Virus record (IMG/VR): IMGVR_UViG_3300006929_000141
Coordinates: 1-22,336 of that record
Reading direction: 5' to 3' (one strand)
Length of the DNA: 22,336 bases
DNA from: a virus
In this document: positions 14,801 to 22,249 of the stretch, one piece after another
Position numbering within the stretch: the first letter of the stretch is position 1
Layout of the letters: the number at the start of each line of letters is the position of its first letter
Made by a program: the position numbers and the translations under genes
The notes under the pieces: generated by a model
The model's database searches: none
Told to the model about the DNA's origin: nothing
What the model saw: the letters and a program-made list of their open reading frames with translations, nothing else

Positions 14801-15926
14801 GTTTCCTCATACTGTTAAGATTTTTTCTACCAACAGCATCTGGAATCTCACTGTAAATCTCATCTAATTGATTCGGTTCTGCCGTAAGATATTTTTTTAT
14901 TGAGAGGTTAATTTTTTCTCGGGCTAAGGGTGATGCATTTTGATCTAGTTCTTTAACAACATTATCTATATCTTTTTCTAAAAGCGTCACGTTACGTTCT
15001 GCCCTAGTCATATCTACTTTTATACCTTGTTTATTTAAATTTCTTGATTGACCTATTTCAAACGGAAGTCGTCCTCTATATCTAAGACCTCCTAATATTG
15101 CGGACAAAGCATTTTGACCTGTGCTTCCTTGTCCTTTTAAAACAGTGTCATCTAATTTAGCTATAGCATCAGAAACTTTGTTCGTTCCTTTTAATACAAA
15201 CTGAGCTCCTTCTTGAAGGATAGGTTTTGCAATTGCACTTTCAGCAACAGCTTGTTTGGTTGCCTGTACAGGTTTAGATTTAACTGCTTTAATAACACCC
15301 ATAGCCGCTGGAACAGCAATCGCTCCCTCTACACCTAACGAAAGTCTATCCTTTATATTTTCAAATGCTTTTAATCTACCTGACATTCCAGCTTCTTCTT
15401 CAGGTCCAACTTGTCCATCAAAGAAATTTTCTATCACACCTTCTGTGTCATTTGTCGCTACCATAAAGTCTGCTGCTCCTGCCGCCGCAGAAGCTTCTGC
15501 TAATTTTCTTAACTTACTTGATTCAGCAACATCTTGCCCCGCTTTTAACGCCTTTATCTTTCTAGCTTTTGCTAAAGAGTTAAGACCTTTTACGGCAAAA
15601 CCACCTGGGACACCAAACTGAGTTACCACCTCGGCAGCTTTTCCAGCAAAACCTGTAGGATCAATTCCCGCGGCTTCTCTAAAACCCTCAAACGCCTCTG
15701 TAACTGCGTCCGCTTTCTCAGTTCCAGCTATAAGGTCAATACCAGTAGCTCCAAGTTCCAAGACACCTTGTGGGATTTTAGTTAAACCAGAAACAATACC
15801 CTCGCCTATCTCTTGAATAAAACCTTCACTCTCTTCTGAATCAGGATCAGACTTTTTCATCTTAGAAAAAGGATTATCTGAAGATTCTTTAATCTTCATT
15901 TTTAAGAAAGGATTTTCTTCAGCCAT
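11787..15926 (-). CDS. Giant internal virion (ejection-type) protein, 1379 aa
   Basis: This is the last gene of the leftward virion operon. Its length (1379 aa) is close to T7 gp16 (about 1318 aa), and its place after two other Ala/Gln/Gly-rich virion proteins matches genes for proteins ejected with the genome in podoviruses. The sequence is largely helical, with Ala/Lys-rich and amphipathic stretches, and a hydrophobic stretch near residues 950-977 (GAITTTTIAPIAAVQAG), possibly membrane-active. No lysozyme or transglycosylase motif was recognised. NPFxxM motifs occur twice at the N-terminus (residues 5 and 18) and twice near the C-terminus (1326 and 1341). The ATG shares one base with the upstream stop (TAATG). 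Identity as an ejection protein is inferred from size, order and composition. Confidence 0.75.
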   Translation of the reverse strand: MAEENPFLKMKIKESSDNPFSKMKKSDPDSEESEGFIQEIGEGIVSGLTKIPQGVLELGATGIDLIAGTEKADAVTEAFEGFREAAGIDPTGFAGKAAEVVTQFGVPGGFAVKGLNSLAKARKIKALKAGQDVAESSKLRKLAEASAAAGAADFMVATNDTEGVIENFFDGQVGPEEEAGMSGRLKAFENIKDRLSLGVEGAIAVPAAMGVIKAVKSKPVQATKQAVAESAIAKPILQEGAQFVLKGTNKVSDAIAKLDDTVLKGQGSTGQNALSAILGGLRYRGRLPFEIGQSRNLNKQGIKVDMTRAERNVTLLEKDIDNVVKELDQNASPLAREKINLSIKKYLTAEPNQLDEIYSEIPDAVGRKNLNSMRKHVLDLSKDAIENSAFLRGGVLSLDGVNLKDMIAESIAGNKGYLRRDYEIHRNKNYTPTEESKKVAKQFFKTGGSSKESFKSARLAEEELTKAFQRQNDLMVEETGLDFNDAAFLKSINAKKGLTPKAGTMQGEEVIRFINGKVNDEAAEAALKAFIDRHSNLGARNVSSGRIASIRLNTDMLLERKNIAPELRKVMGEIDNPTQAYLQTINDLASFKAADTFFDDITRLAKTEKGIGRLFIDGNTLNDAAKADLQRRGYVQLGEGGGESFQRGELLPTGEATKITTDQLNRSGWGTLSGYLVPKQIYSDLSVYKLGNDQTLDNLGSQIINTAMKAKGITQYSKTVLSPITQGRNLTSASMFAVMQGNVGRGANLKESFDIVLKNMRNAGDDEMLKELAEMQTRGIIGTSANLREIQELLGGYGAPTFKGYVKGERNLAVKKAKEFTNLADKLYQGSDDGWKIYNYKFEQNKLRDALKNLSVEDQYKHLTGGKKMPPGISANQIDELIKDQAGSIVRNTVPNYDLAPDFVRIARKVPIGNFVTFPYEVYRTGFNTIDQAMKELASDIPGVRNIGLRRLSGAITTTTIAPIAAVQAGMLATGIGQDQIDAYKRSFGAPWEKSADLIPIGLDKDGHPQFVNFSTFNPYNDIRKVANSALDTYTTSRLTGKDMSNAIGRAMFKSMTESMKPFMEPSMFFKATLEGNPFGDGKSSTGAKIFNPEDSIAEKIYKGGLHMANTGIPNVVPFQTQGGVVAPRKIIRSTLGTEDGIIDSMDKQGNVYSMDRATAMGILGFRPITFKPENNLKYKGFELSGRATDAKRKFTSLADDKNIDSQTLLQGYIDANNSLKNVDEQVYQMFEDGRKLGLSDSKMRRILKNEGVKVSNKVMRGEFDPYRVSSSVKTRMRRSGILDKLPREQINNLYQQFRKEKLTTDPEFIPATPSREFYTPEPESNPFSNMKKSSAVPLTNPFNNMNISTPVAQPINRTNLSPSLLGDPRNADILNRSS
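11887..11952 (-). repeat. Near-identical 21-bp direct repeats inside giant virion gene
   Basis: Bases 11887-11907 and 11932-11952 are identical except for one position, 45 bases apart and in frame. They encode the two C-terminal copies of the NPF-(S/N)-NM motif, which suggests an internal duplication. Confidence 0.7.
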
Positions 15927-17227
15927 TACACAAGCCCTACAATTCCCTCTTTCTCAAGGTATGCTACGACTTGAGCACGGTCTGTATTCTCATCTTTTAA
16001 TTCTGTTCTTGCTAAAGCAAGTAATCTTTTTTGTTTGTCGTTTAGATCCGCTTCATTCGTATTTGAAACAGTAGGGCCACCTTCTGGTGCGACTGCCCCC
16101 GCAAGAGTTGCAGCTTGTCGTTTAAGGTCTTCTACAGCGGCTGGAGTTAATGGAGTTTGTTGTGTCATTGCACCTTGGACCAGTGTTTCCAATATTCTAT
16201 CATAAGCTCTTTGTCGCGTATACTCAGAAGGTTTCTTAGATGCTTCTACTTCTGCCAACCTCAATCGTGCTTTCGCTCCAGCTTCTAAACCTTTAGCAAG
16301 TCGTGCTGAGAACCCACCTCTAGCAGACATAGCAGCACCACCTATAATTGCTTGGATTGATCCTTCAATCTTATCACTTTTAGAAACAGCTTTAGGTATT
16401 TTTTTACCGCCTGTAACAGTACCGTATATTTTATTTAGTTCTTCTTTGATATCACCATTTGGATCACCACCCATCCGAGCGATTAATGCTTTAGCACCTT
16501 CTTCTGAGTTTCCAGCATTGATTGCAACTTGTGCAGTTTCATTAAATTCTTTGTTTAAATTATCAGCCTTTTCCCCAAACTCACTTTTAGTAAATGGACT
16601 AGATAGTTCTGGTGCAAGACCATATGCTGCAAGTATTGATCCTACTTTAACATAATCTTTGTAACCTTCTTTCCCAGCCCCGAATCCCTTTTTGTTATTA
16701 GGAATTAAAGCTTTACCTAAATTTTTTCCAGAGAACTGTGCTTTTAAAGATGCAAGATCATCTGAGGCACTTTGAAGAGCCTCATCTACTACAGATCCTG
16801 CTCTTCTTGAGACATCCATATTTGGTTTAAGTTTAGATCCTAACGAAGCGAGTTTAGAGCCTACGTTAGCAAGCCCTTTTCCTGCCGATATTACACCTCC
16901 AATTGCAAAATCTGTTTGTACATTTGGCATACCAGGCACTGGACCTTGAGCCATGTTCATTCGTTGTTCATTCATGTTCATCGGTTGTGGTCGTGGAACA
17001 GGTTGTTTCATAGGTGCAGGACCAAACTGACCAGGTAGTGCTCCTGTGACTATCTCGCCTTGTCCTGTTTGACGTTGCGGCATTGCAACGGCTTGCATTA
17101 GTTCAGATGACCCAGCAAGAATGCCTGTGGGTTTTCTGATCCCAGCCATGTTACTTAACATGTCTCTAGCAGAAGTGTTTTTATTTTTTTTAAACAAACC
17201 ACTATTGTTTATATTTTTATTCAACAT
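15926..17227 (-). CDS. Internal virion protein (ejection-type), 433 aa
   Basis: The product has 433 residues. The N-terminal 100 residues are rich in Gln, Pro, Met and Asn (for example PVPRPQPMNMNEQ), then come Gly/Ala/Lys-rich helical stretches such as GVISAGKGLANVGSKLASLG, and a conserved-looking C-terminal helical part. There is no catalytic motif, signal peptide or Cys. It lies between the 393-aa protein and the 1379-aa protein, one base after the first and overlapping the second by one base, and GGAGC precedes its ATG. Position and composition fit the second of three podovirus-type internal proteins. That identity is inferred, not recognised. Confidence 0.65.
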   Translation of the reverse strand: MLNKNINNSGLFKKNKNTSARDMLSNMAGIRKPTGILAGSSELMQAVAMPQRQTGQGEIVTGALPGQFGPAPMKQPVPRPQPMNMNEQRMNMAQGPVPGMPNVQTDFAIGGVISAGKGLANVGSKLASLGSKLKPNMDVSRRAGSVVDEALQSASDDLASLKAQFSGKNLGKALIPNNKKGFGAGKEGYKDYVKVGSILAAYGLAPELSSPFTKSEFGEKADNLNKEFNETAQVAINAGNSEEGAKALIARMGGDPNGDIKEELNKIYGTVTGGKKIPKAVSKSDKIEGSIQAIIGGAAMSARGGFSARLAKGLEAGAKARLRLAEVEASKKPSEYTRQRAYDRILETLVQGAMTQQTPLTPAAVEDLKRQAATLAGAVAPEGGPTVSNTNEADLNDKQKRLLALARTELKDENTDRAQVVAYLEKEGIVGLV

Positions 17228-17228
17228 G

Positions 17229-18410
17229 TTATGCTCCGCTTGGATTAATTAAACCAGATAAAATTCCTTGACCTGTAGCCTGTTGTTGTCCTTGTATCCC
17301 TTGAGCTCCGAACAATACATTCCCTAAGAATCCGCCTCTAGGTGCAGTGTTCGTAGAGAGAGTGCTTCCTGAAGAAGGTTGTCCTCTTAAAACGTCAGAC
17401 ATGTATTGAAATCTTTGGAACGGTTCATATGCTGATTCTAATTGTGCTTGTCTTTGAACATCAAATTCATTTTGTCGTTGACGTTGTTCTAGTTGTCCAA
17501 GATTAAACAATGAATTGACATCTCTTGTCTGAGCCCCTTGTGCTGCTTCTCCAAGAGCCGCTTGTTGAATACCTGTCTTCGTTATGTCTCCACCAAGTGT
17601 TCCTATACCTTGACCAAGTTGATTAAATATTTGAGCCGCGTTCTGCCCTCTGTTCATTTGATTTTCAAAAACAGACTGCGCTTGTTGTTGCGCCGCTCCA
17701 TATCCTTGAGATCTCAACTGTGCCCCTGTTCTAGCCATTTGATCCGCAGTGTTTCTTGTCAACTCTGATTGTTGTAGAGCACCTCTAGACCCACCAAAAG
17801 CTCCCGCACCAATAGCAGAATCTCTAACTCTGTTTCGATCCATGTCTGCTTGTCTATTAATATCTGCAAACGTAGTGTCTATAACTTCTTGAGTATAAGG
17901 ATCCATGTACGCCTTGTACGCATTAGGATCAAACTCTCTTACCGTACCATCTTCGTTAGTTGTTCCAGCAAGAGCCGTAACACCCATCTCTGTAATGTCT
18001 CTGCCCCTATCAAAAACACCTAAACCTTTTTCAACATTAGCGGCACCTCTGTCCATCATCGGTTGGTAGGCTCCAACGCCCTCCATCCCTAGTCTAATGG
18101 CTTCTTTTTGTGCATCTGTGAATCGAGCTACATCAGGTCGAGCAACTCCACCTATTGTTTTTTGTATTGGTTGACCAGCAAAATCTAATTTTTGAGATCC
18201 ATCTGGGTTTGTTTCAAATACTGGATTACCTTCGTCATCCGTAACAAGTTGTCCCTCCAATGGATTACGAGAAGCAATGCCCGTTATCTCCCCTGTGTCA
18301 GGATCTGTTCCATATATGTTAGCAAGAAGATCTTTTAAAAACTGTTCTTGATACCCAGGAAGAAAAGTCCCACCTTGCTGACTGCCTGTCTCGTCATATT
18401 GAACAACCAT
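17229..18410 (-). CDS. Internal virion/DNA-ejection-type protein, 393 aa
   Basis: The product (393 aa) contains YMDPYTQEVIDTTFADINRQ at about residues 167-186 and then SAIGAGAFGGSRGALQQSEL, a block I associate with a virion protein widespread in marine podoviruses and often called an internal virion or DNA-transfer protein. The second half is rich in Gln, Gly and Ala (GYGAAQQQAQSVFENQ), typical of extended helical proteins ejected from the capsid. The ATG shares one base with the stop of the upstream gene and is preceded by AGAGG. It is the first of the three probable ejection proteins. The family resemblance is from memory of sequence pattern; the molecular role is inferred. Confidence 0.7.
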   Translation of the reverse strand: MVVQYDETGSQQGGTFLPGYQEQFLKDLLANIYGTDPDTGEITGIASRNPLEGQLVTDDEGNPVFETNPDGSQKLDFAGQPIQKTIGGVARPDVARFTDAQKEAIRLGMEGVGAYQPMMDRGAANVEKGLGVFDRGRDITEMGVTALAGTTNEDGTVREFDPNAYKAYMDPYTQEVIDTTFADINRQADMDRNRVRDSAIGAGAFGGSRGALQQSELTRNTADQMARTGAQLRSQGYGAAQQQAQSVFENQMNRGQNAAQIFNQLGQGIGTLGGDITKTGIQQAALGEAAQGAQTRDVNSLFNLGQLEQRQRQNEFDVQRQAQLESAYEPFQRFQYMSDVLRGQPSSGSTLSTNTAPRGGFLGNVLFGAQGIQGQQQATGQGILSGLINPSGA

Positions 18411-19117
18411 TATACTACCTCTGCCATTCCCTGTTGCAACTTATATAACTCAGCCGCCCCAGCATTTCTATCGCCATCACCTATTCTTCTAACTGTAGCT
18501 TCATTCACTACAAACTCTCCGTCAGAAAGAGCCGCCTCTCGTACTGGTGAACCATCCTGATAAATCATTGCGGGTATAGAATCACTTGTCCCGGTTCCAG
18601 GGCCACGGATCATGCCGCCACCTCTATAAGCTTGTACAATACCACCATTGGCTAATCTTCTGTCTGGAGCTCTCCGTCCTACGATAGTCGGATCTTCTCC
18701 TGCTAGTAGTTTAGCTCTCATCGCATCTGAACTAGATCTTTCTTGCCCATCTAGTAGTTGCATAGCAAGAGAAGTAATTAAAGGGTTCTTATCTAAAAAT
18801 CCTGCCGCTCCTGTTATACCTTTTCCGATTGCTTGCATAGGAGTTGATGGACCCGTAGTGTTCATGAATTGAGAAACCTTCGGCATAGACATAGGACTTT
18901 TACCTGTAGTTCCCATAAACCCAGTAGTGTTGCCTCCACCTAAACCCAACATGTTAGCCGCACTAGCAAAAGGAGAAGCCGAAAACCCTCCTTGTAACCC
19001 TGCTTGAATAATGTTTCCTATTCCACCGCCACTTGCCGCAGCCGCGCTTGCGCCTGAAAAAGCACCCGCTAGGGTACTTAGTCCCGCTATTGCTGATACT
19101 ATTCCGCCAATACCCAT
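18410..19117 (-). CDS. Gly/Ala-rich virion protein with tape-measure-like C-terminus, 235 aa
   Basis: The start is taken at the ATG giving MGIGGIVSAIAGLS, with AAAGG nine bases upstream; an earlier ATG would overlap the neighbouring gene and add an unlikely Cys/Arg-rich leader. The first 120 residues are Gly/Ala-rich and low in charge. The C-terminal part has RGPGTGTSDSIPAMIY, then LSDGEFVVNEATVRRIGDGD and AAELYKLQQ. The GPGTGTSDSIPA...GEFV motif is common at the C-termini of phage virion proteins, including tape-measure proteins, usually without assigned function. It lies between the tail genes and the ejection-type genes in a tightly packed operon, so a tail-core or internal role is probable. 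Confidence 0.7.
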   Translation of the reverse strand: MGIGGIVSAIAGLSTLAGAFSGASAAAASGGGIGNIIQAGLQGGFSASPFASAANMLGLGGGNTTGFMGTTGKSPMSMPKVSQFMNTTGPSTPMQAIGKGITGAAGFLDKNPLITSLAMQLLDGQERSSSDAMRAKLLAGEDPTIVGRRAPDRRLANGGIVQAYRGGGMIRGPGTGTSDSIPAMIYQDGSPVREAALSDGEFVVNEATVRRIGDGDRNAGAAELYKLQQGMAEVV

Positions 19118-19158
19118 GTGCTTTTGCCTTTCATATTTAACATACCTTACCTGTTTTT

Positions 19159-19461
19159 TTACGAAACAGCAACTGTTACTGTTCCTATCGCGCCAGTTCC
19201 TGTTGATCCAGCACAAGCGGCAACATTAACGAGAGCTATTTTAACAAATCCATCTACTTGATACAATGCCCCTGATTCTAATCCAACATCGTTATCGGCC
19301 TGTAATTGAGTGAGTGTGGCTCTTGTACCTCGTAAGGGCCCAGGGTTTTGAAGTACAGCAAGAGTCGCCTCTAATGCTCTTACTAAATCACTCATGTATC
19401 TACTGTCAACTTCTCTTGCTGGAGTGGGAAGTCTTGGAAAAGGAGTTACAGTATTAGACAT
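19159..19461 (-). CDS. Small conserved virion-region protein, 100 aa
   Basis: The product of 100 residues begins MSNTVTPFPRLPTPAREVD, continues with RYMSDLVRALEATLAVLQNPGP, and ends in a beta-rich part (ALYQVDGFVKIALVN). The layout of a helix holding RYM-x-DLVRALE followed by short strands recalls small proteins that sit beside the tail gene in marine podoviruses. The ATG shares one base with the stop of the 621-aa tail gene (TAATG). No enzyme motif is seen. A minor tail or adaptor protein is the most natural reading, but this is inferred from the neighbourhood. Confidence 0.65.
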   Translation of the reverse strand: MSNTVTPFPRLPTPAREVDSRYMSDLVRALEATLAVLQNPGPLRGTRATLTQLQADNDVGLESGALYQVDGFVKIALVNVAACAGSTGTGAIGTVTVAVS

Positions 19462-21326
19462 TACCGCCTACCATCCTGACGTAACTCAATCCTTGGAGTT
19501 CCAAGTCGCCAATTCACACCCGCTGCATTTGAAGATATCTTAAAAGCAAACGCCCTACCCCTCAATCGTATGTCTGCTTTCGTTGTAAATTGTTCAAAAG
19601 GAACGGTGGTTGAAGTTGCCGTCCAATCAATATCACTTGTATCCGTTTGCAAATACGCACCTCCTGGGAAGTTTTGCATTCCAAAAGTCATATCTACACT
19701 TGGAGCTCCAGCCGTTGATCCTTGGAAACTAAGATCTGGAATAAGTTTGCTAATGAACATAAACCTGTCCCCATCTCCTATATCTACAGGACTAGCCTCA
19801 ATAGATGCAGTCATTGCGGAACCATCATCATCATATCCAATCTCATGGTTGTAAAGATATCCGCCTTGTGCTGCTATCGGGTATTGGTTAACACCTCGAT
19901 CCATAAACGCTGTTCTAGCTAAAGAACCATAGTACCAAACACCTTCTCCGTAATTAAATGTAACGTACCTATCGTTCTGTCCGTCCCCACCATTAGCAAG
20001 AGAGTTTGAATTAGACACATAGAACCAGGTTAGTTCTGTAAACTCAGCGTTATGAGCCGCGTATGTTTTATCTTTTTGACCATAATCAAAATCAGCAAAC
20101 ACTTTATCTTTTACGGTGCAAGCTAACTGAGTCGTCTGCCCCTGGTAACTGTAGAAGGAATCTTGTCCCATCCAAAAGACAGCATCCTCAATAGCAACCG
20201 CAGCATTAGGACCCATGATTGTTATGCCCGTAGACAAAGGTTGAATACCAAAAGTAAACGGAGCACCTAGATACTGCATGGAATGTAAAGTACTATCAGT
20301 AAAAACTACGATCTCACGTTTTGTTTCAAGGGCTGTAACAAAAGTAGAACCCGTACCAATCCGTAAATCACCCGCTGAGTTCGTAGCTAGAGGAGTCCAA
20401 TCGGTTAAGGACTCCGAACTAGAGAAACGTATAAGCAACGGATCCTGTGTCGAAGTACCAATTGTATTTGTTCCAAACGCAATCACATGCCGAGAGTTAT
20501 CCGAAACCATTACTTGTTTTGCGACAGTGGGTATATCGCTACCAGTAAGAGAACTAATATCCACGGCTCGAGCAGCAAGTCCTCCACTTTCATCCCAATA
20601 GTAGATAGCTCCATCTTTTAAATTAAGTAGAAGGTCTTCTCCAAAGTTGTCTTGATTCCATAAGGACAGTTGTCCTTCAACCCCTGCACCAAAGCTAGAT
20701 CCCCATGTGCCTCTACTCCAAGTTCCTGATCCCCAACCTGTTCCACCAACTTGTGTGTCTATTCCACAATCAATTTGGTATTTAGCAACCGTACTACCAC
20801 CGCCATTACCAGAGTCACTGGAGTTTCCCGTAGCTGATATATTTATAGTATAAGTGTTGGTAGTTGGAACAGTTTGTATTTCAAACTCTTGATTAAGAAT
20901 TGCGGCTGTAACATTTCCCCCTAGAGAGGCCGCGCTACTAAACGTAACAAAATCCCCTGCATTAGCACCATGCGAACTGTCCGTTACAGTTGCTGTAGTA
21001 AAGCCGTCACCAACAGAAAAAGTAGCTGATCCGCTAGTGGTTTTTCTAATAGGAGTAATATCATTGAAATCTGTTCCCCTTAGAATATAAAACTTTTTAT
21101 TCGTCCCTACTCCAATATATTGGTTGCCGTCTAGTGCCGTCCATGCAAACAAACTTCTAGCAGAACCAACATAAGTGTTTGATGTATACTTTTCCCAGCC
21201 ACCTATTTTCTCAGGAAGACCTAGTCTAAAACGAATTTTATCACAATCGACCCAACCACCTTCATTGGAAAACGAAGTAACATCTCTGTTGATGCCTGGT
21301 TTATATTGTAGTTTTGTTAAGGGCAT
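19461..21326 (-). CDS. P22 gp10-like tail/DNA-stabilisation protein, 621 aa
   Basis: The protein begins MPLTKLQYKPGINRDVTSFSNEGGW, and continues with DCDKIRFRLGLPEKIGGWEK and repeated short beta stretches such as NQYIGVGTNKKFYIL, YYWDESGG and QGGYLYNHEIGYDDDG. This start and the propeller-like repeats match a tail protein frequent in marine podoviruses and similar in layout to the P22 gp10 stabilisation family, which plugs the portal and connects it to the tail. Size (621 aa) is somewhat above P22 gp10 (about 470 aa). It lies upstream of the ejection-type genes. ACGGAG precedes the ATG by six bases, and a possible promoter lies 40-70 bases upstream. A T7 gp12-like tail tube role is the alternative. 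Confidence 0.8.
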   Translation of the reverse strand: MPLTKLQYKPGINRDVTSFSNEGGWVDCDKIRFRLGLPEKIGGWEKYTSNTYVGSARSLFAWTALDGNQYIGVGTNKKFYILRGTDFNDITPIRKTTSGSATFSVGDGFTTATVTDSSHGANAGDFVTFSSAASLGGNVTAAILNQEFEIQTVPTTNTYTINISATGNSSDSGNGGGSTVAKYQIDCGIDTQVGGTGWGSGTWSRGTWGSSFGAGVEGQLSLWNQDNFGEDLLLNLKDGAIYYWDESGGLAARAVDISSLTGSDIPTVAKQVMVSDNSRHVIAFGTNTIGTSTQDPLLIRFSSSESLTDWTPLATNSAGDLRIGTGSTFVTALETKREIVVFTDSTLHSMQYLGAPFTFGIQPLSTGITIMGPNAAVAIEDAVFWMGQDSFYSYQGQTTQLACTVKDKVFADFDYGQKDKTYAAHNAEFTELTWFYVSNSNSLANGGDGQNDRYVTFNYGEGVWYYGSLARTAFMDRGVNQYPIAAQGGYLYNHEIGYDDDGSAMTASIEASPVDIGDGDRFMFISKLIPDLSFQGSTAGAPSVDMTFGMQNFPGGAYLQTDTSDIDWTATSTTVPFEQFTTKADIRLRGRAFAFKISSNAAGVNWRLGTPRIELRQDGRR

Positions 21327-21366
21327 TGATTATCTCCGTCAAATTATCCTCGTAGGATGATAACAT

Positions 21367-21395
21367 TTTTTACAACAAAGTTAACCCCTTATCAA
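21367..21395 (-). promoter_or_regulatory. Possible sigma70-type promoter upstream of tail gene
   Basis: On the - strand TTGATA (21390-21395) is followed after 17 bases by TAAAAA (21367-21372): five of six and four of six matches. Downstream, before the tail ATG, is the small dyad ATCCT-CGT-AGGAT (21346-21358). The 84-base gap is the largest in the virion operon, which makes an internal promoter plausible but not certain. Confidence 0.35.
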
Positions 21396-21410
21396 AACCT
21401 ACACTTACTT

Positions 21411-21773
21411 TTATGAACTAGGGTGTTTAGCTTTAATTTTTGCTACTTCCTCCTGCCAAGCCGCCAAGCCCTTTTCAGTGATATACTCAATTTGACTTGT
21501 TAATGATCCATAAGCCTCTATTCTAGCTCTTAGCCAAGCTGGATTAGTGTCCTCTTCCACTCCGTCACTAAAAGATATTTGATCTACTGATCCAGTTTGA
21601 CCAGCCGCTATCCATGAAGGGTTTGATACAGCAGCTTTTGGAGCATACCCTTGAACCCTTTCTTCAAAAGTTTCCTTCGTGTCACTTGTTTTTACTGGAA
21701 CATTAGCCCAAGAATCGTCAGCAAAGGTTACGACTGCATTGCCGTCTGTCAATTCTTTTATTGTGTAATCCAT
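21411..21773 (-). CDS. Hypothetical virion-region protein, possible tail assembly chaperone, 120 aa
   Basis: The product of 120 residues has an N-terminal beta-like part (YTIKELTDGNAVVTFADDSW), a variable middle, and a C-terminal helix pair with NPAWLRARIEAYGS, then SQIEYITEKGLAAWQEEV. A C-terminal W-x-x-R...E-x-x-x-x-GL-x-AWQ pattern is seen in small phage tail-fibre and tail assembly proteins, but I cannot assign the family with confidence. AAGGAA about nine bases before the ATG sets the start. It lies between another small protein and the gp10-like tail gene, consistent with a tail-related role. Confidence 0.6.
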   Translation of the reverse strand: MDYTIKELTDGNAVVTFADDSWANVPVKTSDTKETFEERVQGYAPKAAVSNPSWIAAGQTGSVDQISFSDGVEEDTNPAWLRARIEAYGSLTSQIEYITEKGLAAWQEEVAKIKAKHPSS

Positions 21774-21795
21774 CTTTATCGTTCCTTTTTACACA

Positions 21796-22098
21796 TCATA
21801 AGACATAGGGATATGCAGGGTTTTCTGGTACTAAACTGTTCAAGTTATCGTCCGACCAATCAAAACCTTCTGAGTTCCATGATGTATAAACTTTGGCTAA
21901 ATAAATGGAATAACCTTCGTCATCCAACAGGCAATAAGCTTTCACCTTATTGCCATCGTCAACAAAAATCCATCGCCCTATTCCCTTATGTGTGTTGTTC
22001 GGAGTATCAACACCCCGATCTACTAACAAAGAAATTGCATTCGTTGTCGGATGTTTAAGATATACTTTATCACCTTCTTTTTTAATTGTAATATCCAT
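21796..22098 (-). CDS. Hypothetical protein, 100 aa
   Basis: The product of 100 residues is beta-rich and acidic (WIFVDDGNKVKAYCLLDDEG), with no membrane segment or known motif. GGAGG five bases before the ATG is an excellent ribosome site; it overlaps the stop of the upstream zinc-ribbon gene. Its stop lies 22 bases before the next gene. I do not recognise it; placement in the leftward virion operon is the only functional hint. Confidence 0.65.
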   Translation of the reverse strand: MDITIKKEGDKVYLKHPTTNAISLLVDRGVDTPNNTHKGIGRWIFVDDGNKVKAYCLLDDEGYSIYLAKVYTSWNSEGFDWSDDNLNSLVPENPAYPYVL

Positions 22099-22108
22099 AT
22101 CGTTCCTC

Positions 22109-22249
22109 CTACCAATTACCCACAGGACAACGTGCCGATTTTAAATGAACTTTTAATTTCATTATGCACATACACTTTTTACATTGTGAGATGCTTGATC
22201 TAAACCAATCACATTCTTTACATATATCATATCGCTCTGACGCTGACAT
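22109..22249 (-). CDS. Small zinc-ribbon-like protein, 46 aa
   Basis: This short frame encodes MSASERYDICKECDWF and continues with SQCKKCMCIMKLK and ARCPVGNW. Six Cys residues in 46 (C10-x2-C13, C23-x2-C26, C28 and C41) make a zinc-ribbon-type fold very likely. Similar C-x2-C...C-x2-C-x-C-x-MKLK...CP-x-GxW proteins of this size are frequent in marine phages, in virion or tail-fibre gene regions; their function is unknown to me. The ATG shares one base with the stop of the upstream partial gene (TAATG), supporting it as a real gene despite its length. Confidence 0.75.
   Translation of the reverse strand: MSASERYDICKECDWFRSSISQCKKCMCIMKLKVHLKSARCPVGNW

Noticed and set aside
15256-15621. 121-codon open frame on the + strand inside the giant virion gene
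   Set aside because: It is the antisense of an Ala/Lys-rich coding stretch, lacks a ribosome site and shows only low-complexity Ser/Ala/Pro sequence.
11787-15926. Lysozyme or lytic transglycosylase domain in the giant virion protein
   Set aside because: No E-S-x-F/GLMQ-type or other muramidase motif was found on reading the protein.
19118-19216. Upstream ATG extending the Gly-rich virion protein by 33 residues
   Set aside because: The extension overlaps the neighbouring gene and is Cys/Arg-rich unlike the rest; the ATG at 19117 has AAAGG upstream.
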